Positions 6,681-12,789 of a stretch of DNA of 13,328 nt are shown in pieces. Within the stretch, counting starts at the first letter, position 1; each line of letters begins with the position of its first letter. The position numbers were made by a program, and so were the translations under genes. This stretch comes from Methylomarinum sp. (GTDB taxonomy: Bacteria; Pseudomonadota; Gammaproteobacteria; Methylococcales; Methylomonadaceae). A model generated the notes under the pieces. It saw only the letters and a list, made by a program, of their open reading frames with translations, was not told the DNA's origin and did not search any database. The stretch is taken from positions 1 to 13,328 of the forward strand of contig WTAG01000718.1 of NCBI GenBank assembly GCA_013139755.1, given 5' to 3'.

Positions 6681-7154
6681 TTACTGGCAATTTCCTGAAG
6701 AAACCGGAGACAAGACTATGTTACCGTTACTAACATGATTGACCATATAACAAATACCATTAGGCTGCATCGTATATGTTGACTTAGTTGCACTGTTTAC
6801 TGGATAGGGATTTACATAAACCTGTTCGCTATAGGTTGAATATCGTGATCTATCATTGTATGTATTGCTTAATGTTGAGCCGATAATTCCACCTACAATA
6901 AGCCCTCCAAGTGCATAAAGCGCATAATCTCCATAGTAATCTCCATAGTATTTACTTGGGCCATATGGATAATGTCCATACCCTCGATTATGCTTGTTGT
7001 AAGATTGTCCATGACCTCGATAGGGATTGTTGTAAGATTGTCTATGACCTCGATAGGGATTTTTATATGAGCGCCCACGCTTGCTATCAGCTAAAGCAGA
7101 GTTAAAGCTCATTGCTACAAAAATGATGCTTAAAACAATTATTCCGGATTTCAT
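6681..7154 (-). CDS. Secreted glycine-zipper protein with NPYRGH repeats
   Basis: This 157-residue protein starts at ATG 7154, behind a strong GGAGGTG site; the open frame runs on to 7199 without a comparable site. Residues 1-22 are a signal peptide ending A-L-A. Next come three 11-residue repeats (SYKNPYRGHRQ, SYNNPYRGHGQ, SYNKHNRGYGH). A Tyr-rich part leads into a hydrophobic glycine zipper (ALGGLIVGGIIGSTLS, ~77-92). The tail contains QPNGICYMVNHVSNGNIVLSPV with two Cys. Glycine-zipper proteins of this layout are exported and associate with membranes or assemble in the envelope, but no specific function is known to me. The repeats are basic and aromatic, so binding of polyanions or cell wall is possible (inference). 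It stands alone between AT-rich gaps. Confidence 0.75.
   Translation of the reverse strand: MKSGIIVLSIIFVAMSFNSALADSKRGRSYKNPYRGHRQSYNNPYRGHGQSYNKHNRGYGHYPYGPSKYYGDYYGDYALYALGGLIVGGIIGSTLSNTYNDRSRYSTYSEQVYVNPYPVNSATKSTYTMQPNGICYMVNHVSNGNIVLSPVSSGNCQ
6994..7059. repeat. Two tandem 33-bp coding repeats
   Basis: Units 6994-7026 and 7027-7059 are identical except for one C/T, and together encode two copies of the SYNNPYRGH-type 11-residue repeat in the glycine-zipper gene. Diverged copies flank them. Near-identity implies a recent duplication and likely copy-number variation between strains. Confidence 0.9.
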
Positions 7155-7333
7155 GATACACCTCCACATATATTTACCTGTGTTAATAGAATACCTCAAG
7201 CATGCTTAACTGCATGTTAATATGGTTGACTCTCTCTACTGAAAAAGTTCGATCTTTTAGTAAAATGAATTATTCCATGCAGAATAAGTCTGATTTCTAG
7301 CTGTCGTAATGTAGATTATTTGGGGGTATGGCT

Positions 7334-7534
7334 ATGGAAATTTTTGATTCACTCAATCTTTATTTAATGACTCATCCAGTAATGCTGGATCAACTTGAGT
7401 TTGCATTCAGGATTAAATACTGGATCTTGCTAGGATTAGCCATTTATTTTGTTCTGCTGCCCTACAGGGAACACAAAAAAGAAATCAGGAAGCAGAAGGA
7501 ACTTTCAAAAAAACCGGGACATTTTCTTGCTTGA
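7334..7534 (+). CDS. Small membrane protein (66 aa)
   Basis: Two ATGs are in frame, at 7328 and 7334. The second is chosen because GGGGG at 7321-7325 is eight bases before it but only two before the first. The product begins MEIFDSLNLYLMTHP. It has one strong transmembrane helix near residues 30-44 (YWILLGLAIYFVLLPY) and ends in a highly basic tail (REHKKEIRKQKELSKKPG), which by the positive-inside rule would be cytoplasmic. No family is recognised. It is divergent from the glycine-zipper gene. Confidence 0.5.
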   Translation: MEIFDSLNLYLMTHPVMLDQLEFAFRIKYWILLGLAIYFVLLPYREHKKEIRKQKELSKKPGHFLA

Positions 7535-7539
7535 AGGTT

Positions 7540-7571
7540 GTAAATTTTAAATTTAATCTAGTTTGTTGCTC
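7540..7571. repeat. Copy of a 32-bp sequence also present at 5773-5804
   Basis: The 32 bases here match 5773-5804 in the same orientation at 28 positions, including a 13-base identical core TAATCTAGTTTGT. The first copy overlaps the 3' end of the nuclease pseudogene; this one lies just after the 66-aa membrane protein gene. Whether it is a duplicated gene end or a short dispersed repeat is not clear. Confidence 0.45.
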
Positions 7572-7715
7572 GATTTCTTTCTATTGCTTATAACCTATTA
7601 AATGTAATCGTTTCTTTTTGTATTGACGGAAGTTGCCATTGTGAGAGGATCAAATACATTGTAACTGCAACCATTGATAAGTTTGTGGGATGGACTACAA
7701 AGAGATAACTTGAAA

Positions 7716-7762
7716 TAGCTAGCTGTTCACCTTCAACCTTAGTGCATCATACGAGCTAGCTA
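7716..7762. repeat. 9-bp inverted repeat TAGCTAGCT / AGCTAGCTA
   Basis: Perfect 9-bp arms at 7716-7724 and 7754-7762 are separated by 29 bases, upstream of the 56-aa membrane protein gene. It could form a hairpin in the leader or bind a protein. No T run follows, so a terminator is unlikely. Confidence 0.35.
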
Positions 7763-7794
7763 AGGTGCTGAAATAACTGATTGAGAATTTAATT

Positions 7795-7965
7795 ATGAAT
7801 AAAATTTCTTTTTTTCCTAAACTGCTCGTTTGTATTGTAGTTCTGTTGGTATTGATTGTTTTGCACATAATACCTCTGCCAATATTGGAATTGCTGATTT
7901 TGTACGTTATGATTTTCCGGCCATTATGGTTTAAAAAACTGGTAGACCAAATTTATGATCGATAG
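7795..7965 (+). CDS. Small hydrophobic membrane protein (56 aa)
   Basis: ATG 7795 to TAG 7965. After MNKISFFPK comes a very hydrophobic helix (LLVCIVVLLVLIVLHIIP, ~10-27). A short Pro-containing turn leads to a second helix (ILELLILYVMIF, ~30-41), then an amphipathic basic end PLWFKKLVDQIYDR. The ribosome site is weak (TGAGAAT at 7781-7787). The clean hairpin of two helices and the charged end argue for a real gene. No function is known. It faces the convergent tetR gene 22 bp away. Confidence 0.5.
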   Translation: MNKISFFPKLLVCIVVLLVLIVLHIIPLPILELLILYVMIFRPLWFKKLVDQIYDR

Positions 7966-7987
7966 AGTCAGTACAATCTATAATTAA

Positions 7988-8593
7988 TTATGCTGTTCGT
8001 AGACTATTCAAATAACGTTCTAATTCTCTGCCACAACTATAGAAAACAGCTTTACTTTGATGGTTTTTAACCATGCCTAAAGTACCTTCAAGCGCACATA
8101 GAATAAATTGAGCGCAATCATCATGGTTAATAGCTTTATCGACAATACCTTGTTGTTGACCTTTCTCAAGTGCTTCTGAAATTGCTGTTTTCCAATATTT
8201 AAAAAATGTCTCAATCCGCGTTCTAAAGCCTTCATCAATAGGTGACATTTCTTGAGCAAGGTTGTTTAAAGGGCAGCCTAAATTAAAAAAATCATCACTC
8301 CATTCTTCATCAAGTTTTACAAATAAACTATGAATGCCTTCCAGTGGATCTGTGTAGGTCTTAAGCGGTGTTATCCAAATTTCAGTAATTCGTTTTTGTA
8401 TCCGTTCTTCTAATACGGCATAGCCCAACACTTGTTTGCTAGGAAAGTGATGATACATGGCGCCTTTTTTTAAATCGGTATTTTTCAGCACTTTATCAAT
8501 ACGCATGCCCTGATAGCCATGTTTATGCATTTCCTGAAAGGCTGCTTGAATGATTCTATTCCGCGTATTTTCCGGGTTGCGTTGTGTTTTCAT
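7988..8593 (-). CDS. TetR/AcrR-family transcriptional repressor
   Basis: This 201-residue protein starts at ATG 8593, with GGAG seven bases upstream; an in-frame TTG at 8605 is not needed. The N-terminal TetR helix-turn-helix is plain: TRNRIIQAAFQEMHKHGYQGMRIDKV, then LKKGAMYHHFPSKQVLGYAVLE (~10-65), with the hallmark GxxYHHFxSK. The C-terminal ligand/dimer domain carries GCPLNNLAQEMSPIDEGFR, as seen in the LmrA/YxaF-like branch. It is divergent from the GST-MMPL-LolA-like genes, and the shared region has two CAGAC..GTCTG dyads close to both promoters. It therefore probably represses itself and the transport operon until a hydrophobic ligand binds. The ligand is unknown. Confidence 0.93.
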   Translation of the reverse strand: MKTQRNPENTRNRIIQAAFQEMHKHGYQGMRIDKVLKNTDLKKGAMYHHFPSKQVLGYAVLEERIQKRITEIWITPLKTYTDPLEGIHSLFVKLDEEWSDDFFNLGCPLNNLAQEMSPIDEGFRTRIETFFKYWKTAISEALEKGQQQGIVDKAINHDDCAQFILCALEGTLGMVKNHQSKAVFYSCGRELERYLNSLRTA

Positions 8594-8620
8594 CAATAAC
8601 TCCAAAAGTATTTTAATAAT

Positions 8621-8626
8621 ATTATA
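8621..8626 (-). promoter_or_regulatory. -10 box of tetR
   Basis: The minus strand reads a consensus TATAAT here, 28 bases upstream of the tetR start. No good -35 is seen at the usual spacing; that position falls at the right edge of operator 1, so bound repressor would block this promoter. Confidence 0.45.
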
Positions 8627-8653
8627 GACAGACCGGTTGGTTTGTACTACTAT
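8625..8653 (+). promoter_or_regulatory. Promoter of the GST-MMPL-LolA-like operon
   Basis: TAGACA (8625-8630, 5 of 6 to TTGACA) and TACTAT (8648-8653, 5 of 6 to TATAAT) are exactly 17 bases apart, giving a start near 8660 and a leader of about 50 bases before ATG 8712. The first operator fills the spacer and the second begins just after the start point, a layout for tight repression. Confidence 0.55.
8629..8644. promoter_or_regulatory. TetR operator 1
   Basis: CAGACCGGTTGGTTTG is a dyad (CAGAC-6-GTTTG, one mismatch) that lies between the -35 and -10 of the plus-strand promoter and next to the tetR -10. It shares 13 of 16 bases with operator 2 at 8664-8679. The core resembles the AGACC....GGTCT boxes of LmrA/YxaF-like TetR regulators. 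Confidence 0.6.
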
Positions 8654-8663
8654 TTATTACAAA

Positions 8664-8679
8664 CAGACTAGTTGGTCTG
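8664..8679. promoter_or_regulatory. TetR operator 2
   Basis: CAGACTAGTTGGTCTG is a perfect CAGAC-6-GTCTG dyad, 35 bp (centre to centre) from operator 1. It lies in the early transcribed region of the GST gene, where bound repressor would block initiation or elongation. Confidence 0.62.
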
Positions 8680-8711
8680 CTTTAAGGATTCAAGTTATTT
8701 GGAGAATTAAA

Positions 8712-9344
8712 ATGATAAATTTATACACAGCCAATACCTTTAATGGGCAACGGGTATCGATTATGCTGGAAGAAATAGGTTTGCCTTATATTGCTCATCG
8801 AGTTGATTTGGCAAAAGGTGATCAACGACAAGCCGATTTTTTGCGGTTAAATCCCAGTGGCAGGATTCCTGTTTTGGTGGATCAAGACGAAGGTGATCCT
8901 GAACCCTTAGTGATAACCCAATCAACAGCTATATTGCAGTACTTGGCAGAAAAAACCGGACAATTATTGCCTGACTCTTTACCAGCAAGAGCCAAAGTTT
9001 ATGAATGGATGCATTTTCATGCAATCGATATAGGTTCGATGATATTCAGTGCTTTTTATTTACAAAGACGTAGTTCGCCTAAGCAACTAGAAGCGGCTGA
9101 GCAATTAAGAAGAAGAGTACATGAGCTCTATCGATACTTTGATGAACAGTTAGCTGAGCATGAATTTCTGGTCGGGGATTTTTACAGTATTGCTGATGTT
9201 ACCGCCTTACCAGCTGTCATTACCCAGGAACAAACATTAACCGAGTATTCAAATCTTATTCGATGGTTACAACAACTTAAACAAAGACCTGCGGTACAAA
9301 GAGGAATGGCTGTTCCAGCATTGGAGGTGAGTCATGAAAACTAA
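8712..9344 (+). CDS. Glutathione S-transferase, nu-class/YfcG-like
   Basis: This 210-residue protein starts at ATG 8712, with GGAG at 8701-8704; the longer frame from 8637 would begin inside operator 1 and is rejected. The thioredoxin-like N-domain reads INLYTANTFNGQRVSIMLEE. T9 and N11-G12 are at the positions that serve glutathione binding in E. coli YfcG-type (nu-class) enzymes. Cis-Pro P53 is in NPSGRIPVL, and Q70-S71 stands where most GSTs have Glu-Ser. The helical C-domain contains the N-capping FYSIADV motif. It is likely a cytoplasmic glutathione-dependent transferase or disulfide reductase. It is the first gene after the TetR-controlled promoter and its end overlaps the transporter gene by 11 bp, so it is coupled to export. 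Substrate unknown. Confidence 0.88.
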   Translation: MINLYTANTFNGQRVSIMLEEIGLPYIAHRVDLAKGDQRQADFLRLNPSGRIPVLVDQDEGDPEPLVITQSTAILQYLAEKTGQLLPDSLPARAKVYEWMHFHAIDIGSMIFSAFYLQRRSSPKQLEAAEQLRRRVHELYRYFDEQLAEHEFLVGDFYSIADVTALPAVITQEQTLTEYSNLIRWLQQLKQRPAVQRGMAVPALEVSHEN

Positions 9345-11703
9345 TTTATCACTAGCACATCGTTTTTTTACCGCAGTCACGGCCAACCCAAAAACGATTA
9401 TGGCCTTGGCATTTCTTATTATTATTGCCTCAGCGGCTTTTATCCCGACACTGACCATTGATTCCAGGTCTGAGGCATTTTTACCAGAGGATGATCCTGC
9501 ATTGCTATACCGTGATCAGGTTGAAGAAACCTTTGGACTTAAAGATCCCATGGTGATCTCCGTAGTTAATAAAGGCGAACATGGAGTGTTTAATCCACAA
9601 TCATTACAACTGATTCAGTGGTTAACGGATGAAGTGATGAAGATGCCGGAGATTAATCGGGATCGGGTGGTCAGTCTTGCAACTGAAGATAATATCACCG
9701 GTAATGAAGAGGGGATGCTGGTTGAAAAATTATATAAAAACCAACCAAAGACCCAGAATGATGCTGATAACATACGCAAAGCGGTTATGGATTTTCCTCT
9801 TTACCTTGGTAGTTTAGTTGCTCGGGATGGCTCGTCTACGTTAATCGTAACTGAGGTTTATGATGTTAATGAAGCACCCAAGGTCTATGAAAAATTACTC
9901 GCTTTAGCTGAAAGGGCACCGACCAATGGTGAAGAGCTACATGTAGCAGGCGATGGTGCGGTTTCAGGCTATCTAGTTACTTATATTAATGCTGATTCGG
10001 CTCGTTTAGTTCCCATTTCAGTCGTTATTATTACCTTACTTTGTATTATTTCATTTCGTACCTGGCGTGGAGTGATGATTCCGACGGTTATTATTTTGTC
10101 GGCCACTGCTTCAGCGCTAGGTCTTATGGCGGCCGCTGGTGTGCCGATTTATGTGATAACCACTAGTATGCCGATATTGTTAGTCGGCGTTGCGGTTGCG
10201 GACTCTATCCATGTGCTAAGCCAATACTATGAAGAATTGGCTAATCATCCAGAGAAAAGTCAGCAAGAGTTAGTGGTACGCACCATGGAATTGATGTGGC
10301 GACCTGTGACCATTACTACTTTAACCTCAATGATTGGTTTTTTGGGAATATCGGTTTCTTCTTTTATGCCACCGATGCAAGCCTTTGGTTTGTTCTCATT
10401 GATTGGGTTGGGGGTTGCAGGTGTGTTCTCATTAACCTTTGTTCCTGCGGCATTAGTGATATTAAAACCGGTCCATAGCTCAGCCTTTAAAACCAGTGGT
10501 CCAGATGTTTTTAGCCGAAGTATGGATAAAATAGGTGGCTGGGTACTAGGTCATACCAAGACAGTACTTTTTTTGGCTTTGATTGTCTGTGTAGTGGGCG
10601 TAATGGGGGCGCTTAAATTAGAAGTGAATGAATCTTGGGTAGAAAATTTTAGAATCTCAGAACCTATTTATCTAGCCGATATTGCCATTAATGAATCACT
10701 GGATGGATCTAATACGCTAGATATTGTGATAGAAACAGCTAATAAGGAAGATATCTTTAAACCAGAAAATCTACGTCGTATTGATGCGTTACAAACCTTT
10801 TTAGCAACGTTACCTCATGTTAATGGCAGTACATCAATTGTTGATTACATCAAACAGATGAATCGTTCATTAAATGAAAATAAAGCCTCTGCCTATGTGA
10901 TTCCTGATGATGTTGATTTAATCTCGCAGTATTTTCTGCTTTATTCTGCCAGTGGTGATCCCACCGATTTTGAAGAAGAAATTGATTATGATTATCAGAA
11001 GGCATTAGTGAGGGCAAGATTAGATTCAGCACGGTATCAGCAAAGTAAAGTTGTGGTAGAAGAAGCGCAAAAATACATTGATTATGTTTTTAACACGGAT
11101 GATATTAAAGCCACTTTATCGGGACGGGTTAATGTAGATTACCACTGGCTTGATACTTTGCTAGGAACACAATTTAAAAGTGTTTTATTTGCATTGGTCT
11201 TAGTCTGGTTTTTAGTTTGTATTAGTCTTAAATCGCTCTATGGCGGTACCTTAGCCGTTATCCCTGTGGTATTAGCTTGCTTGTCAGTGTATGCATTTAT
11301 GGGGGGAGTGGGTATAACACTTGCAGTAGGAACCTCTATGACAGCGGCTATTGCATTAGGGATAGGGGTGGATTTTTCTATTCATACCTTAGATCGAGTC
11401 AAATTATTAATTACAGAACAAGGCTTTGATCCTGAGGTGGCATTACGTCAACTTTATCCATCAACAGGCCGTGCTTTATTATTCAGTTTTGTAGCGGTAT
11501 TTGTTGGTTTCGGAATATTAGGATTAAGTTATGTGCCACCGTTATCAAAACTAGGCATGTTAATCGCCTTTTCTGTGCTGATTAGTTTTGTTTCCAGCAT
11601 GACGGTATTACCCGTTTTAATTAAACAGTTAAAACCTGCTTTTTTAGGTTATCCGACTAAGTGTAGAAATTGCTCATCTCTTGAAGCAATTAAACAACAA
11701 TAA
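9334..11703 (+). CDS. MMPL/RND-family inner-membrane transporter
   Basis: This 789-residue protein has the duplicated RND layout. TM1 is at ~21-41, a periplasmic domain at ~42-222, TM2-6 at ~226-375, TM7 at ~405-428, a second periplasmic domain at ~430-615, and TM8-12 at ~617-772. Each half carries the TM4-type proton-relay aspartate: D290 in GVAVADSIHVL and D680 in GIGVDFSIHTL. It belongs to the single-chain COG1033/MMPL type rather than the ~1030-residue AcrB type, and uses proton flow to move lipids or other hydrophobic cargo. The ATG overlaps the GST stop and has a strong GGAGGTG site at 9323-9329. The LolA-like gene begins nine bases after its stop. The cytoplasmic end KCRNCSS has two Cys. 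Cargo unknown. It is not next to hopanoid genes, so HpnN is not supported. Confidence 0.93.
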   Translation: MKTNLSLAHRFFTAVTANPKTIMALAFLIIIASAAFIPTLTIDSRSEAFLPEDDPALLYRDQVEETFGLKDPMVISVVNKGEHGVFNPQSLQLIQWLTDEVMKMPEINRDRVVSLATEDNITGNEEGMLVEKLYKNQPKTQNDADNIRKAVMDFPLYLGSLVARDGSSTLIVTEVYDVNEAPKVYEKLLALAERAPTNGEELHVAGDGAVSGYLVTYINADSARLVPISVVIITLLCIISFRTWRGVMIPTVIILSATASALGLMAAAGVPIYVITTSMPILLVGVAVADSIHVLSQYYEELANHPEKSQQELVVRTMELMWRPVTITTLTSMIGFLGISVSSFMPPMQAFGLFSLIGLGVAGVFSLTFVPAALVILKPVHSSAFKTSGPDVFSRSMDKIGGWVLGHTKTVLFLALIVCVVGVMGALKLEVNESWVENFRISEPIYLADIAINESLDGSNTLDIVIETANKEDIFKPENLRRIDALQTFLATLPHVNGSTSIVDYIKQMNRSLNENKASAYVIPDDVDLISQYFLLYSASGDPTDFEEEIDYDYQKALVRARLDSARYQQSKVVVEEAQKYIDYVFNTDDIKATLSGRVNVDYHWLDTLLGTQFKSVLFALVLVWFLVCISLKSLYGGTLAVIPVVLACLSVYAFMGGVGITLAVGTSMTAAIALGIGVDFSIHTLDRVKLLITEQGFDPEVALRQLYPSTGRALLFSFVAVFVGFGILGLSYVPPLSKLGMLIAFSVLISFVSSMTVLPVLIKQLKPAFLGYPTKCRNCSSLEAIKQQ

Positions 11704-11712
11704 GGAACGATC

Positions 11713-12522
11713 ATGAAAATCACACAATTAACCATGCTATTAATGATCACAGTACTTCCTGTCTTTTATAGCAACGCAATCAGTGCAGAGTTACCAGCAG
11801 GTGACATCATCGCTCAGAATATAAATGACCGTGATGAAGGTATCGCAGTTTCCAGACTGTTAAAAATGCAGATGACTGATCGACATGGCAAAGTACGGGT
11901 AAGAGAAACTCGTACTTTTAGAAAATATTTTGGAGATGAAAAACGTACCGCGATATTTTATCTAACACCTAAAAATATCAAAGATACGGCCTTTTTAACT
12001 TATGACTATGAGGAGAAAGAAAGGGATGATGATCAATGGTTGTATTTACCAGCCATGCGCAAAGTTCGTAGAATTTCAGCTTCAGATAGAGGTGATTATT
12101 TTTTAGGCACAGATTTAAGTTACGAAGATATTAAATTAGAAACACGGGTTTCCCTTAAAGACTACACCCGCAAAACCATAGGAGAAGATGTGGTTGATGG
12201 CATTCATTGTTTTGTTGTAGCAGAAACAGTCATTGATGATGAAACGGCTGAAGAATTAGGGCACAGTCGCAGAGAAAGTTGTGTGGATGACAGTATATGG
12301 ATGACTCGCAGAAGTCAGTTTTGGGATTTACAAAATAACTTGTTAAAAACAACGTATTTTAAGGATATTTCAAAGGTTCAGGGCATCTGGACTGCTCATA
12401 CCATTGAGGTTGAGAACCACAAAACAGGTCACCATACGGTCTTTAACTTTTCAGATGTGGATTATAACGAAGGTGTTAAGGATAGTGTTTTTACCCAAAA
12501 TGCGCTGAAAAGAGGTTTGTAA
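11713..12522 (+). CDS. Outer membrane lipoprotein-sorting (LolA-like) periplasmic protein
   Basis: This 269-residue protein has a signal peptide (1-25, ending I-S-A) without a lipobox Cys, so it should be soluble in the periplasm. The mature part has the LolA-like 'outer membrane lipoprotein-sorting' pattern: ETRTFRKYFGDEKRTAIFYL, then DDQWLYLPAMRKVRRIS (from D107), GDYFLGTDLSYEDI, and DVDYNEGVKDSVFTQ near the C-terminus. The half-barrel of this fold binds acyl chains. Genes of this family commonly sit beside MMPL transporters and DUF1302 proteins, so it probably ferries the pump's hydrophobic cargo across the periplasm (inference). AAGGAA at 11702-11707 gives the ribosome site nine bases after the MMPL gene. 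It is followed by a palindrome-rich gap. Confidence 0.9.
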   Translation: MKITQLTMLLMITVLPVFYSNAISAELPAGDIIAQNINDRDEGIAVSRLLKMQMTDRHGKVRVRETRTFRKYFGDEKRTAIFYLTPKNIKDTAFLTYDYEEKERDDDQWLYLPAMRKVRRISASDRGDYFLGTDLSYEDIKLETRVSLKDYTRKTIGEDVVDGIHCFVVAETVIDDETAEELGHSRRESCVDDSIWMTRRSQFWDLQNNLLKTTYFKDISKVQGIWTAHTIEVENHKTGHHTVFNFSDVDYNEGVKDSVFTQNALKRGL

Positions 12523-12608
12523 ATAGAGCGGAATAATACCAATCCCAACAAATGCTTACTCTAATCTTTTACTAAAAAACAGGGAAAGAAAAACATTGAT
12601 CGTAGCCC

Positions 12609-12664
12609 GTATGGAGCATCGCGGAATACGGGAATAAAACCCTGTATTCCGCGATGCTTCATAC
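12609..12664 (+). repeat. 24-bp perfect-stem hairpin (REP-like)
   Basis: Arms 12609-12632 and 12640-12664 enclose a 7-base AATAAAA loop. In plus-strand RNA every one of the first 24 positions pairs; the only two non-Watson-Crick pairs (12614/12659 and 12630/12643) are G-U. In minus-strand RNA they would be A-C mismatches. No T run follows, so it is more likely an mRNA-stabilising or attenuating structure than an intrinsic terminator. Confidence 0.85.
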
Positions 12665-12714
12665 ATAGATATATCACTTTTAATATAAAAACATATTGGG
12701 ATTGGAATAATGCC

Positions 12715-12754
12715 TTTATAGGATGCGCCTCCTTTCATCGGCACATCCTATAAA
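12715..12754. repeat. Palindromic repeat GGATGCGC...GCACATCC
   Basis: Arms TTTATAGGATGCGC (12715-12728) and GCACATCCTATAAA (12741-12754) pair at 13 of 14 positions; the odd pair becomes G-U in minus-strand RNA. The same module, with a similar centre, is in the element at 6611-6640, so this is a dispersed repeat family of the genome. Confidence 0.75.
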
Positions 12755-12789
12755 TATTCTGCCCTTTAGATTGGTATCAGGAGAACATC

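Larger units (their letters stand above)
12536..12777. mobile_element. Nested palindromic repeat block (MITE-like) inside the transport operon
   Basis: Outer arms ATACCAATC (12536-12544) and GATTGGTAT (12769-12777) are perfect inverted repeats. Another 10-bp pair, CCAATCCCAA (12539-12548) and TTGGGATTGG (12696-12705), overlaps the left arm. Within it are a long hairpin (12609-12664) and a second palindrome (12715-12754). There is no coding capacity. The block ends one base before the AGGAG ribosome site of the DUF1302 gene. It looks like one or two small non-autonomous elements inserted between two cooperating genes. Confidence 0.6.

Noticed and set aside
8637..8711. Upstream extension of the GST frame
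   Set aside because: It would begin within operator 1, upstream of the likely transcript start, and GST relatives begin at the MINLY-type start served by GGAG.
9334..11703. Hopanoid transporter HpnN
   Set aside because: The protein is of MMPL type, but no hopanoid biosynthesis genes are beside it, and the LolA-like/DUF1302 neighbours point to a different branch.
12609..12664. Intrinsic terminator after the LolA-like gene
   Set aside because: The stem is strong but is not followed by a T run, and it sits inside a repeat element.
12556..12744. Minus-strand frame of 62 codons
   Set aside because: It consists wholly of the palindromic repeat block.
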